NCBI GenBank assembly: GCA_045617525.1
Contig: JAZLIT010000214.1
Location: forward strand, 1 to 40,374
Direction of reading: 5' to 3'
DNA from: JAZLIT01 sp045617525
GTDB lineage: Bacteria > Bacillota > Bacilli > Bacillales_A > Planococcaceae
DNA: 40,374 nt
The notes below the pieces were generated by a model. It did not search any database and was not told where the DNA came from. It worked only from the letters and a program-made list of their open reading frames with translations. Shown here one piece after another: positions 1 to 8,129 of this stretch (position 1 is the stretch's first letter; the number at the start of each line of letters is the position of its first letter). The position numbers were made by a program, and so were the translations under genes.

Positions 1-708
1 CTTTCCTAGGATGGCGTACAATAAAATGGCCAATACAACTACATCGAGTTGCATATACTCACGTGCATTCATCGACATATATCCGATTCCTGAACTTGCT
101 GCCACCGTTTCCGCTACAATCAGCGTCAACCACATAACGCCAAGTGCATAACGAATACCTACCAATATTGATGGTAAAGCACCAAGAAAGCTCACTCTAT
201 AAAATAGTTTCAGAGGGGGTAAATTATAAATTTTCCCCATTTCAATTAGCTTTTGATCTACATTACGAATGCCGTGGTACGTATTAATGTAAATCGGGAA
301 AAACACACTTATCGCGACTAAAAAGATTTTCCCCTCTTCGCCCACACCAAACCAAATAATGACTAATGGGATAAGCGCTAAATTCGGGATATTCCGAAAC
401 ATTTGAATCGATGTATCTAAATAGCGCTGTGCAAAAGGAAAAGTCCCATTTAAAACACCGATTAGTAAGCCCAGGCTACCACCGATAATAAATCCAATCA
501 TTGCACGTGTAAAACTAATTTGTAAATGATCCCACAACACACCTCTTTGTGCTTGTGTTATTGCTGCCTGGATAACCTCAGTAGGAGCTGGTAGAATCGT
601 ATTTGAAAGCCAACCCAATTTCGTGCTTGCCTGCCAAAATAATAAAATCAAAACCGGAATAATCCATGGTGCTACCCAATTATGTAGCTTTTTCGCTTTT
701 TCATTCAT
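1..708 (-). CDS. ssuC: Sulfonate/taurine-type ABC transporter permease, 3' end cut by window
   Basis: Inner-membrane permease of an ABC importer for aliphatic sulfonates or a related small substrate. 236 codons are open from ATG at 708 to the window edge. The first residues are MNEKAKKLHNWVAPW, and the last visible ones are YMQLDVVVLAILLYAILGK, which in SsuC-type proteins lie roughly 20 residues before the end. Several hydrophobic segments are visible, and a SsuC-like stretch (AETVAASSGIGYM) precedes the end. GGAGGA lies 6 nt upstream of the ATG. The gene starts 11 bp after the stop of the substrate-binding protein gene, so it is the last visible gene of a three-gene operon. Substrate specificity (sulfonate, taurine or nitrate) cannot be fixed from sequence alone. 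Confidence 0.9.
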   Translation of the reverse strand, partial: MNEKAKKLHNWVAPWIIPVLILLFWQASTKLGWLSNTILPAPTEVIQAAITQAQRGVLWDHLQISFTRAMIGFIIGGSLGLLIGVLNGTFPFAQRYLDTSIQMFRNIPNLALIPLVIIWFGVGEEGKIFLVAISVFFPIYINTYHGIRNVDQKLIEMGKIYNLPPLKLFYRVSFLGALPSILVGIRYALGVMWLTLIVAETVAASSGIGYMSMNAREYMQLDVVVLAILLYAILGK

Positions 709-719
709 TTCGATTCCTC

Positions 720-1658
720 CTATGGCTGCCAGCTGTATTGTTTAAAGTCTTCTACAGGTTTCTCTATTAAATCAATTGCAAATAATCCGTCATTTAATGT
801 TTTCAAATCGTTTAAAACATCTTCATTTATATATTCTTGAATTGATGATTTACGTTTTAGAGATGCAACCCAAACCGATTCCTCAATACCTGTATTTTCC
901 TCTAAAATTTGTGCTGCCTTTGTTGGATCTTGATCGATTTCCGTACCAACTTTAATGACATTTTCTACATAAGCTTTCACAACGTCAGGGTAATTTTCAA
1001 CTAGATGATCTGATGCGAAATAATAACTACGATAATTTACTAGGTCTTCTGCAGTCGTTAAAATTTTATTGCCCTTTGCTTCTGATACAGTCATATAAGG
1101 ATCCCATGTTACCCAAGCATCTACTTCACCTTTTTCAAAAGCAACACTTGCATCAGCGGGTGATAAAATAACGGATTCAACATCAGCCAATGTTAAATTT
1201 ACGGTTTCTAAAGCGACTGCTAAAAGATATTCTGAGATAGAAGCTTTATTGTAGGCGACTCTCTTCCCTTTTAAGTCTTCAATCTTTGTGATATTCGCGT
1301 CTTTTTTCACTAAAATCCCTTCAGCATCAGATGCAGGACGTTCGGCAGCAATATATTTAATATTCATGCCTTTTGAAATTGCCATAACAGAAGGTGCATC
1401 TCCACCATTGGCAAGATCAATAGCCCCTGAATTTAACGCTTCTAAAATAGAGCTTGCCGTATTAAATTCTGACCATTCTACTTTATAACCTAGTTTTTTT
1501 AACTCTGACTCTAGTTCCCCTTTATCCTTTAAAAGCAACGTTACGCCATTCTTTTGATACCCAATGCGAATCTTTTTATCATCTCCGTTAGATGAACCGC
1601 ATGCTGTTAATGCCAATAGTAAAACAAGTAATAAACTGAATGATAAAAGCTTTTTCAT
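720..1658 (-). CDS. ssuA: ABC transporter substrate-binding lipoprotein, aliphatic sulfonate type
   Basis: Extracytoplasmic solute-binding protein delivering substrate to the SsuC-like permease. 312 aa. The N-terminus is a lipoprotein signal: MKKLL, a leucine-rich core, then the lipobox LTAC with the lipidated Cys at residue 20. The mature part begins KIRIGYQKNG, typical of the SsuA/NMT1 fold, and continues through LANGGDAPS and VDAWVTWDPY, conserved in SsuA-like binding proteins. The gene lies between ssuB and ssuC on the minus strand. The SsuA assignment rests on family pattern and operon context; a taurine- or nitrate-binding relative would look similar. Confidence 0.88.
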   Translation of the reverse strand: MKKLLSFSLLLVLLLALTACGSSNGDDKKIRIGYQKNGVTLLLKDKGELESELKKLGYKVEWSEFNTASSILEALNSGAIDLANGGDAPSVMAISKGMNIKYIAAERPASDAEGILVKKDANITKIEDLKGKRVAYNKASISEYLLAVALETVNLTLADVESVILSPADASVAFEKGEVDAWVTWDPYMTVSEAKGNKILTTAEDLVNYRSYYFASDHLVENYPDVVKAYVENVIKVGTEIDQDPTKAAQILEENTGIEESVWVASLKRKSSIQEYINEDVLNDLKTLNDGLFAIDLIEKPVEDFKQYSWQP

Positions 1659-1701
1659 TATGTTAACCTCATTTATTTTTAGTTTTTTCTGATAATTAAA
1701 C

Positions 1702-2481
1702 TCAAATAACTACTTCACTTAAGTTCGTTGCATATTGATAAATTTTTTCTTTTTGAATTTCTCTACCTAATAAGCGATTAAGGAGCAGCTCTTCAATTTC
1801 AAGAAATGTTTCATGCGAACGAACACGAGGGCGAGGTAATTGTACTGCCAAATCTAAAGCCACTTGCCCTTCCTCAATTAATATAATTCGATCCGCCAAA
1901 ATAATTGCTTCCGAAACGTCATGCGTGACTAGCACGGCCGTGTTTTTTTTGGCCAACCATAAATCTTCCACTAATTTTTGCATTTCGATCCTCGTCAAAG
2001 CATCTAAAGCGCCAAGAGGTTCATCCAGTAATAATAACTTTGGATTAGCTGATAATGCTCTTGCTAAAGACACACGTTGTTTTTGACCACCTGAAAGTAC
2101 ACTTGGCCATTCCTTCGCACGATCAATTAACCCTACTTGTTGCAATGCTCTTTGCGCATGCAATTGCCACCCTTTTGCAAGCCCAGTACCTACACCGACA
2201 TTATCAATAATCGATAGCCACGGTAATAAACGGTCCTCCTGAAACATAACACGTACATCTGAAGACGCTACTACTTCATGACCATTTTGCGAAATCTCAC
2301 CAGTGGTTTTTCCTTCAAGGCCAGCTAATAGACGAAGTAATGTGCTTTTCCCACATCCACTTTTTCCAACAATCACTACGAATTGACCAGCAGGAATAGA
2401 TAGATTTAAATTTTTCAATACCTCTTTATCACCAAACTTTTTCGAAAGCTCCTTTATTTCAAGAGGAATTCCAGTTGCCAT
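1702..2481 (-). CDS. ssuB: Sulfonate-type ABC transporter ATP-binding protein
   Basis: Cytoplasmic ATPase energising the SsuAC importer. Starting at ATG 2481 gives 259 aa. Walker A is GKSGCGKST (residues 39-47), the Q-loop QEDRLLPW near 81, the signature LSGGQKQR at 129-136, Walker B LLLLDEP at about 149-155, and the switch histidine in THD. An in-frame ATG at 2496 exists, but GGAAGGTGA sits a few bases before ATG 2481 while nothing resembling a ribosome site precedes 2496, so 2481 is preferred. First gene of the operon; a sigma-A-like promoter lies just upstream at 2519-2546. Confidence 0.92.
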   Translation of the reverse strand: MATGIPLEIKELSKKFGDKEVLKNLNLSIPAGQFVVIVGKSGCGKSTLLRLLAGLEGKTTGEISQNGHEVVASSDVRVMFQEDRLLPWLSIIDNVGVGTGLAKGWQLHAQRALQQVGLIDRAKEWPSVLSGGQKQRVSLARALSANPKLLLLDEPLGALDALTRIEMQKLVEDLWLAKKNTAVLVTHDVSEAIILADRIILIEEGQVALDLAVQLPRPRVRSHETFLEIEELLLNRLLGREIQKEKIYQYATNLSEVVI

Positions 2482-2518
2482 ATATTCACCTTCCATTAAT
2501 TACAATTTGTACTATTAA

Positions 2519-2546
2519 ATTATCATAACTAAAAATAATCCGTCAA
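2519..2546 (-). promoter_or_regulatory. Promoter of the ssuBAC operon
   Basis: On the minus strand TTGACG (2541-2546) and GATAAT (2519-2524) are separated by 16 bp, close to the sigma-A consensus, and lie about 40 bp before the ssuB start. No S-box or other riboswitch architecture is visible in the short leader. Confidence 0.6.
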
Positions 2547-2593
2547 TACATATTTATTTTATTATTCTTATAAATTTAGTGGGTATTATAAAA

Positions 2594-2613
2594 AACCCCG
2601 TCATTACGCGGTT
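2594..2613 (-). terminator. Weak second terminator-like hairpin before ssuB promoter
   Basis: A 7-bp stem with one mismatch (AACCGCG/CGGGGTT on the minus strand) is followed by TTTT. It lies between the strong terminator of the upstream MFS gene and the ssuB promoter and could stop read-through. The stem is short, so this is tentative. Confidence 0.3.
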
Positions 2614-2663
2614 CATATCCTCACAATTTATTTTGCGGAGTACAAAATAAATGTTAAAGGGAC

Positions 2664-2710
2664 AAAAAAATCCCTTTAAGAGAGACAATAATACTGTCTT
2701 TCTTAAAGGG
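2664..2710 (-). terminator. Terminator of the MFS transporter gene
   Basis: A 16-bp stem with one G-T pair (CCCTTTAAGA... pairing with ...TCTTAAAGGG, 2672-2710) is followed on the minus strand by seven T residues (2664-2670). It starts 15 bp after the MFS stop codon. Confidence 0.85.
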
Positions 2711-2724
2711 ATCTCGGGATCAAT

Positions 2725-3906
2725 TTAACTTACCTTCTTTACAACTTTACGACCATGAATTACATAATATACAGCCGTCAAACAAAGCACGAAAACACTT
2801 AAAATTAAATACATATTCTGATAGCCTGTTAATGGAATGAGCAAACCGAGTAAAAAGGGTCCTATACCAATTCCGAAATCAAGGCCAATATAATAAGTTG
2901 AAATGGCCAAGCCAATTTTATTCCTAGGCGCTGCTTTTGACGCAATAACCTGCGCGCTCGACATATATGTTCCAAAGCCCATCGCAGCAAATGCAGCCGC
3001 GATTAATAGTAAAAGCGTACTGTCTGCGATACTCATGAAAAATAGACTGATTGAGAAAAATATGATCGACGGTAGCATGACTATATTGTCACCCTTCGAA
3101 TCCAAAATCTTCCCTGCAATTGGGCGTGACATAAATAAGAACACCGCGTATACGATAAAGAAATAGGAAGCAGCTGTTACAAGATTAATTTCAATCGCAT
3201 AAACGTTAATAAACGACATAATACTTGAATAACAAATCCCCATCAACAGTGTTAAGCCTGCAATTGGCAACACCTCAAACGCCAATAAACGATCTGGCTT
3301 TAAGCTCACTGGAATTGCTTTTCGTTCTTCCTGCGTTAAATTCGCTTCCTTAATTGTCGCGATCAACGCGAATAGTAGCGCAAAGGCTGTCACAACAAGG
3401 GCAAACGTAAAAATTGCATTCATATCATAATGATTCATTAGCCAAATACCTAAAAATGGCCCAATGGCAGTTGCTGCAGTCCCACTCAATGAATAATAGC
3501 CAGTCCCCTCGCCACGACGTTCCATTGGCAGTGAATCCATCACAGCAGTATTCAGTGCAGTCGTTGCTAAACCGAATGCAACACCGTGCACAATTCGTAC
3601 AATAAATAAAAGTAGTAAAGAGCTACTAATAAAATAAAAGGCTGTCGCCACTAAAAATAAAATAAGTCCCGTGTAAAGCATTTTTTGGCGTCCTACTTTT
3701 TCAACGGTACCACCCGCGATTAAACGCGCTAGCAATGCTCCAATGACAAATATACTCGAAGTAAGACCCGCAATACTTTCTGAGGCTGCAAATTGTTGAA
3801 TTGAATAAAGTGTCATTGTCGTCATCAAAATATAAAAATTTAACGACACGAAAAAGTTAGATCCAATAAATAATAAAAAATCTTTTGTCCATAAAGGCTG
3901 TTTCAT
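2725..3906 (-). CDS. Major facilitator superfamily transporter (drug-exporter-like)
   Basis: Membrane carrier of 393 aa with about twelve hydrophobic segments and the MFS motif A-like loop GGTVEKVGRQKML between TM2 and TM3 (residues ~65-77). The second half has a matching loop around RPIAGKILDSKGDN. A GxGPFLG-type segment in TM5 (TAIGPFLGIWL) suggests a proton-driven exporter of the DHA1 kind. The start ATG 3906 is preceded by a purine-rich GGAAAGAAG. Monocistronic, with its own terminator at 2664-2710. Substrate unknown; no regulator is adjacent in the same unit. Confidence 0.85.
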   Translation of the reverse strand: MKQPLWTKDFLLFIGSNFFVSLNFYILMTTMTLYSIQQFAASESIAGLTSSIFVIGALLARLIAGGTVEKVGRQKMLYTGLILFLVATAFYFISSSLLLLFIVRIVHGVAFGLATTALNTAVMDSLPMERRGEGTGYYSLSGTAATAIGPFLGIWLMNHYDMNAIFTFALVVTAFALLFALIATIKEANLTQEERKAIPVSLKPDRLLAFEVLPIAGLTLLMGICYSSIMSFINVYAIEINLVTAASYFFIVYAVFLFMSRPIAGKILDSKGDNIVMLPSIIFFSISLFFMSIADSTLLLLIAAAFAAMGFGTYMSSAQVIASKAAPRNKIGLAISTYYIGLDFGIGIGPFLLGLLIPLTGYQNMYLILSVFVLCLTAVYYVIHGRKVVKKVS

Positions 3907-4408
3907 AATAATCTTCTTTCCATAGTTAAGCGTCTACGATTGCTAGTACATAATTCTATGCTAAACGAATGCAGCGTAAATAACTTTATAATGAATTTAC
4001 GGTGTGCGTCAACCTTCTATACGTAGGTAAAGCAATAGTAAGCACGATTCAAGCGAGAATCTGGATGAGATGGAATCACACATCTCTGTACTGTGCACAA
4101 ACACAAAAAGCTCCGCAGTATTTTTAACGCGACAACGTATTATTTTATATTTAGTAATTTAATCACCCTCATATTGGTGGAAAGCTCACGAAAATTTCAA
4201 AGTTTATATTGTTCTACCTGAATTATTAACTGAATATTAAGAACTCTATGGTACATTATTATATATTAGGTTTTTAAAGTGAAATTTTTTACGATTAATT
4301 TCACGCCTAAAAAAGTTCCACTTATAACCATTTTTTCGCAACTTACTTCGCAGATTAATTTCGATTCAATCTGACATGCTACAGTATACATATGAAAGGA
4401 GCCAACGT
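3907..4408. other. 500-bp intergenic region between MFS and LytTR operon
   Basis: No convincing gene. The only structure noted is a perfect 10-bp direct repeat, GATTAATTTC at 4293-4302 and 4353-4362, exactly 60 bp apart, upstream of the LytTR gene. Both divergent promoters must lie here, but no clear -35/-10 pair was found. Confidence 0.5.
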
Positions 4409-4861
4409 ATGAAGGTTCAACTACATATTCAAAATGACCAATTAGAAACTGAAATCCATATTTATGCAGCTGAATACAATGAAGCGATTGAACAGTTGAT
4501 GAAAAAAATCAAAACGAATTCGATTGATACAATTGTTGGCTATAGCGCAGTCGATATGCGCATACTCAAGCCCCACGAAGTCTATACAATCTATTCCGAG
4601 GAAGGACGCGTATTTTTACAAACAGATGACGATGAATTTGAATGTAAATCAAAATTATATGAGCTCGAGCAACGCTACGAAACTATCTTCGTACGAATTA
4701 GCAAATCAACGCTCGTAAATATTAATAAAATTTCGTCCATTCAATCAAAAATGTTGAACAATCCACAATTACTATTAAGTAATGAAATGAGTGTTAGCGT
4801 TAGTCGTAAATATTTCAAACTATTGAAGGAAAAGCTTGGATTAGGGAGGGATTCAGAATGA
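4409..4861 (+). CDS. LytTR-family DNA-binding transcriptional regulator
   Basis: Single-domain transcription factor of 150 aa without a receiver domain. The LytTR domain spans about residues 47-143: FVRISKSTLVNINKI (94-108) is the family's signature strand-helix, and SVSRKYFKLLKE near 130-141 is the conserved C-terminal part. ATG 4409 is chosen because AAAGGAG lies 8 nt before it; an in-frame ATG at 4376 has no such site. The gene overlaps the next (DUF3021) by ATGA. LytTR-DUF3021 pairs followed by an ABC exporter are a recurring Firmicute arrangement, and the DUF3021 protein is thought to control the regulator. Likely autoregulates this operon (inference). Confidence 0.88.
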   Translation: MKVQLHIQNDQLETEIHIYAAEYNEAIEQLMKKIKTNSIDTIVGYSAVDMRILKPHEVYTIYSEEGRVFLQTDDDEFECKSKLYELEQRYETIFVRISKSTLVNINKISSIQSKMLNNPQLLLSNEMSVSVSRKYFKLLKEKLGLGRDSE

Positions 4862-5292
4862 AGTACCTTCAGGGAATACTTCGTAGCGTGATGATTAGTT
4901 TAAGTATCTCCTATTTATCTATCATGCTAATAGGGATAAACTCAACTGGATTATGGAGTGGTAAAGAACTGCAATTACAGTTTATGCTTGCCCTCATTTT
5001 AGGAATTATTATCGGTTTTTTAAATCTGTTATTTTCGATTGAAAGCTGGTCGTATCGAAGAATACTATTGATTCATTTTTCACTTATTCTGCTCACTATT
5101 TTTGTTATTGGAGCAATTGGCAAATGGTACGATCCTACAAGCTTCTCTTCTTACATCCAACTAACTATCTATTTCATTATTATTTATCTAATCATTACAC
5201 TGTACTTTCACTTTGCACAAAAAAATGAACTGAGAGTAATTAATAAATACATTATGGAAAGTCGAGTGAAATCCGATGAGAAACGTGATTGA
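4858..5292 (+). CDS. DUF3021 family membrane protein
   Basis: 144-aa integral membrane protein with four predicted membrane segments (about residues 10-30, 42-60, 70-90 and 100-122) and a charged C-terminal tail. Size, topology and direct linkage to a LytTR gene match DUF3021. Start ATG 4858 overlaps the LytTR stop (ATGA) with GGGAGG upstream, implying translational coupling. Its 3' end overlaps the ABC ATPase by 17 bp. Likely role: membrane-bound partner or inhibitor of the LytTR regulator (inference from family context). Confidence 0.8.
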   Translation: MKYLQGILRSVMISLSISYLSIMLIGINSTGLWSGKELQLQFMLALILGIIIGFLNLLFSIESWSYRRILLIHFSLILLTIFVIGAIGKWYDPTSFSSYIQLTIYFIIIYLIITLYFHFAQKNELRVINKYIMESRVKSDEKRD

Positions 5293-6184
5293 TGTTAAAG
5301 ATTTAAAGAAGAATTACGGGACAATACAAGCAGTAAAAGGTATTACCTTTTCTGTAGAGGAAGGCTCTTTATTTGCCTTTTTAGGTAGTAATGGAGCTGG
5401 CAAATCTACGACCATCGAAATTTTATGTACCTTATTAGAAGCTTCAAGTGGCGAGGTACTAATTAATGGACATCAATTAGGGTCAATTAAAGCCAACAAT
5501 GCCATTCGCCAATCGATTGGTATCGTGTTTCAAGACAGTATTCTAGACGATCAATTATCGGTAAAGGAAAATATCCTTCATCGTGGGCGATTTTACGGAC
5601 TTAATAAGAAAACATTAGTTGAGAACTATGCCTTTGTGAATACCTATTTAAACTTAAGTGATATTGAAAATAAATATTATGGGAAACTTTCAGGTGGCCA
5701 AAAACGACGCGCAGATATCGCTCGAGCAATTATACATAAACCGAAACTTTTATTTTTAGATGAACCTACAACTGGCCTTGATCCACATACGAGAAAGTTT
5801 GTATGGGAAGCAATTGAAAAGTTACGTAAAGAAACGAATATGACCATTTTCCTAACAACACATTACATGGAGGAAGCTGTAGTTGCCGATAAAATTATCG
5901 TGCTAAAGGAAGGGCAAATTGTAGCTAGTGGCACACCAAATGAACTAAAGGAACGGTTTGCTTCGGATCAACTTATTGTGGCGTTTAAAAAGGATGTGGA
6001 TATCTCAGCCTTACCATTTAATTTTGTGCGACATGGTGATGTTTGTAAGTTACGCATTGCATCGACTTTAGAGGCATTATCTGTATTAGCTACGATTGAG
6101 CCATCTATCACATCCTTTGAGGTGATTAAAGGTTCACTCGATCATGTCTTTATTCAAATCAATGAAGAAATGCAGGTGCAATAA
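5276..6184 (+). CDS. ABC transporter ATP-binding protein (DrrA/NatA-like)
   Basis: 302-aa cytoplasmic ATPase of an ABC-2 exporter. Walker A GSNGAGKST (37-45), Q-loop around QDS (86-88), signature LSGGQKRR (138-145), Walker B LLFLDEP (158-164) and switch His196 in TTHYMEE are all intact. The C-terminal ~80 residues form the extra domain usual in daunorubicin-type ATPases. It starts inside the end of the DUF3021 gene, without a strong ribosome site, so coupled translation is likely. It pairs with the permease that follows directly. Substrate unknown; antibiotic or peptide export is a guess from the family. Confidence 0.9.
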   Translation: MRNVIDVKDLKKNYGTIQAVKGITFSVEEGSLFAFLGSNGAGKSTTIEILCTLLEASSGEVLINGHQLGSIKANNAIRQSIGIVFQDSILDDQLSVKENILHRGRFYGLNKKTLVENYAFVNTYLNLSDIENKYYGKLSGGQKRRADIARAIIHKPKLLFLDEPTTGLDPHTRKFVWEAIEKLRKETNMTIFLTTHYMEEAVVADKIIVLKEGQIVASGTPNELKERFASDQLIVAFKKDVDISALPFNFVRHGDVCKLRIASTLEALSVLATIEPSITSFEVIKGSLDHVFIQINEEMQVQ

Positions 6185-7057
6185 ATGGATATATTGATGA
6201 GTTTAGTAGTGCGACATAACAAAGTATTTTTACGTAATCGTATGCTAGTTTTCTTTTCACTGTTTTCCGTTATTATTTCAATTACGCTTTATGTAGTATT
6301 TTTACAAAAAATGCAGCTTGATGCTATCGAGCGAGTAGTTCCCGTATCCGATGCAATTAAAATACTCGTTAATGAATGGATGTTTGCTGGCTTACTTACA
6401 ATAATAGCCGTTACGACAACGCTTGGCGTATTTGGGATGTATATTAAAGATTTTGAAACAAAGCTGTTTGCTGACTTTTTAACGACTGCTGCGTCTCGCC
6501 TTAAAATCCAATTCAGCTACGTAATCAGCGCTTTATTTATCGGATTTGCAATGTCCTTAGTGGCGCTTATTATTTGTGAAATCTTCATCGTCTTTACAGG
6601 TGGAAATCTGTTATCTCTTCAAGCGACATTAAAAGTAGTTGGCATCTTATTTTTATCCGTGCTATTAAGCAGCACAATCAATTTATTTATTGTGCTATTT
6701 ATCAAAACACAATCGAGCTTTTCAACGGTTAGTACAATTATCGGTTCTGCTATCGGTTTTTTATGTGGAATTTATGTACCGATGTCTTCCCTGCCAAGCT
6801 ATGTTCAATCCATTATTCATTATTTTCCAATCAGCCATATCGCTGTGCTATTGCGCGAATCATTTATGGCAGATTCTATTAACGAAGTATTTCAAGGGAA
6901 TGCTGCTGCCGCCGATTCATATAAGACTACTTTCGGTGTTATGTATGAGATAAACGGCTCGATTGTATCAAATACTACCAGTGTGTTATTTATTTGTGGA
7001 ACGATTGTGATTCTTGGCTTCGTCTCGTTTTATATATTTACTAGAAAGCATAAATAG
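6185..7057 (+). CDS. ABC-2 type transporter permease
   Basis: 290-aa membrane subunit of the exporter formed with the preceding ATPase. About six hydrophobic segments are seen: 20-42, ~75-95, ~110-135, ~145-170, ~180-200 and ~262-285. The GIYVPMSSLPSYVQSIIHYFPISH stretch around 195-220 resembles the C-terminal motif of ABC-2 permeases. The ATG follows the ATPase TAA with no gap, so the two are translated together. Last gene of the operon; a long hairpin follows at 7075-7108. Confidence 0.88.
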   Translation: MDILMSLVVRHNKVFLRNRMLVFFSLFSVIISITLYVVFLQKMQLDAIERVVPVSDAIKILVNEWMFAGLLTIIAVTTTLGVFGMYIKDFETKLFADFLTTAASRLKIQFSYVISALFIGFAMSLVALIICEIFIVFTGGNLLSLQATLKVVGILFLSVLLSSTINLFIVLFIKTQSSFSTVSTIIGSAIGFLCGIYVPMSSLPSYVQSIIHYFPISHIAVLLRESFMADSINEVFQGNAAAADSYKTTFGVMYEINGSIVSNTTSVLFICGTIVILGFVSFYIFTRKHK

Positions 7058-7074
7058 TCCATATTCCCGTAAAG

Positions 7075-7108
7075 TAAGCCCCCAAAATCATCAAATTTTG
7101 GGGGCTTA
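7075..7108 (+). terminator. Hairpin ending the LytTR-ABC operon
   Basis: A perfect 14-bp stem (TAAGCCCCCAAAAT pairing with ATTTTGGGGGCTTA) 17 bp after the permease stop. The T-run after it is weak, so termination strength is uncertain. Confidence 0.6.
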
Positions 7109-7362
7109 GAATTTACAGGTGAAATCAGCTATAATGTTGGAACCCTTGACTGGTGTTTTTAAGCGTATCACAAAATCCTTTTTGTCTATTTGGTAAGTAG
7201 ATAATCAGCAGACATTCCACCTTATATAACTAAGAATTTCGATTTTAACACTCTACACGTTATGTAAAAGAATAAATGAAAAGAAAGTATTTTTATTGAG
7301 TATGAAGGTTTTATAAGTTAGTTTGATTATATTAGTAGGTTTTTCAACTAAAACAGCCTCCC
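7109..7362. other. AT-rich gap without gene
   Basis: No ORF with a ribosome site, hairpin or repeat was found between the operon terminator and the small membrane-protein gene. Confidence 0.4.
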
Positions 7363-7632
7363 TTATTTTTTAAGCATATATACATAGGATATTGAAAATA
7401 TTACTGTAAAGATAATACCTAAAAGACAACAAATTATACCCGCAGCAATTTTCTTTTTCCCACTTTGTTTTATTGTTATTAAATCTATGAAACCAATTAT
7501 TAATCCGATGATTCCTAGAAAGAAACCCAGACTCACAAAAGAAGTGATAATCGAAAAAATTCCAAATACCAACGTGACATTACCTCTGCTTTTAATAAAG
7601 CCAATGTTACTGGCATTATCAGCATTTCTCAA
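7363..7632 (-). CDS. Small two-TM membrane protein, DUF4190-like
   Basis: 89 aa starting at TTG 7632, with GGGAGG 7 nt upstream. Two hydrophobic hairpin segments (about 20-50 and 62-86) separated by a short loop ITIKQSGKKKIA. The glycine-rich FFLGIIGLIIGFIDL pattern resembles DUF4190 proteins of Bacillales, whose function is unknown. It stands alone on the minus strand, facing the ABC operon. The family label is a pattern guess; gene reality is supported by the ribosome site and composition. Confidence 0.65.
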   Translation of the reverse strand: MRNADNASNIGFIKSRGNVTLVFGIFSIITSFVSLGFFLGIIGLIIGFIDLITIKQSGKKKIAAGIICCLLGIIFTVIFSISYVYMLKK

Positions 7633-7740
7633 TTTCCAACCTCCCTTTCTTACTATTGAATACGCGAAAATTTTATCTTTTATTCCTGCAGTATGTTTGT
7701 TATCAACTCCCTCATTACTCTTAAAACACCTTCAATTTCT

Positions 7741-7878
7741 TTAAACTCTTAATTCACAGTGGTAGAAACTAGAAAAGGGTTCTATAACTTCTAAATTCCA
7801 AATCTTCGCTAAAATGATACTTCCCAATTGATTTTGAGTAATCGCAGCTAATACTATGAATATAACTGCGCCTAATGC
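7741..7878 (-). pseudogene. Possible fragment of a membrane-protein gene
   Basis: The minus strand reads 45 codons between stops as a plausible membrane segment (ALGAVIFIVLAAITQNQLG onwards, ending CELRV and TAA). No start codon lies in frame, and the strand is closed by TGA at 7879-7881. This looks like a decayed 3' end rather than a live gene. Family not recognised. Confidence 0.3.
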
Positions 7879-7888
7879 TCACGTGAGC
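7877..7888. promoter_or_regulatory. 12-bp perfect palindrome upstream of rsgA promoter
   Basis: GCTCACGTGAGC is its own reverse complement and ends 8 bp before the -35 box at 7897. It could bind a dimeric regulator; no cognate protein is known. Confidence 0.3.
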
Positions 7889-7896
7889 GCGAGTTA

Positions 7897-7925
7897 TTGA
7901 CAATTAACAGAATAATTGATATAGT
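7897..7925 (+). promoter_or_regulatory. Strong promoter for leader ORF and rsgA
   Basis: TTGACA (7897-7902), exactly 17 bp, then TATAGT (7920-7925): a near-consensus sigma-A promoter. It places the transcript start near 7932, 25 nt before the leader ORF. Confidence 0.75.
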
Positions 7926-7956
7926 TAATTTATTAAAAGAAAGTGGGTGGTGTATC

Positions 7957-8034
7957 ATGATGAATTTAATGGCGATTGAACAACAGCAATTTAGTTTATC
8001 CTTTGATACATGCCTACAGTGTGCGCCTTTTTAG
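7957..8034 (+). CDS. 25-codon leader peptide upstream of RsgA gene
   Basis: A short ORF starting ATG-ATG at 7957 and ending TAG at 8032-8034. The peptide begins MMNLMAIEQQQF and ends CLQCAPF. GGGTGG lies 7 nt before the first ATG, and the ORF follows a near-consensus promoter. It stops 29 nt before the 5' arm of a strong terminator that itself precedes the RsgA start. This is the architecture of ribosome-mediated attenuation. No similarity to a known leader peptide is recognised; its translation is inferred. Confidence 0.5.
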   Translation: MMNLMAIEQQQFSLSFDTCLQCAPF

Positions 8035-8035
8035 C

Positions 8036-8066
8036 GTATACACTTCTTTCATTTGCGCGTGTAAAC
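8036..8066 (+). promoter_or_regulatory. Candidate alternative hairpin competing with the terminator
   Basis: GTATACAC (8036-8043) can pair with GTGTAAAC (8059-8066) at seven of eight positions. Its 3' arm shares three bases with the terminator 5' arm (8064-8074), so the two folds could be mutually influenced. The pairing is modest; the regulatory role is inference. Confidence 0.3.
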
Positions 8067-8103
8067 CTTGTGATGAGCTGAATTGCTGATCACAAGGTTT
8101 TTT
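8064..8103 (+). terminator. Terminator between leader ORF and rsgA (attenuator)
   Basis: An 11-bp perfect stem, AACCTTGTGAT (8064-8074) with ATCACAAGGTT (8089-8099), runs into TTTTTT (8098-8103). It lies between the promoter at 7897 and the RsgA start at 8130, with no other promoter visible between, so rsgA expression should need read-through. Confidence 0.8.
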
Positions 8104-8129
8104 ATTTGTAAAAAATGGAGGAATTAACA

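Noticed and set aside
2497..2664. Possible S-box or other riboswitch before ssuB
   Set aside because: The leader from the predicted start is only about 30 nt, too short for any known riboswitch.
7487..7744. Plus-strand 85-codon frame
   Set aside because: It runs antisense over the small membrane-protein gene (7363-7632), which has a good ribosome site; the plus frame has none and its sequence is low-quality.
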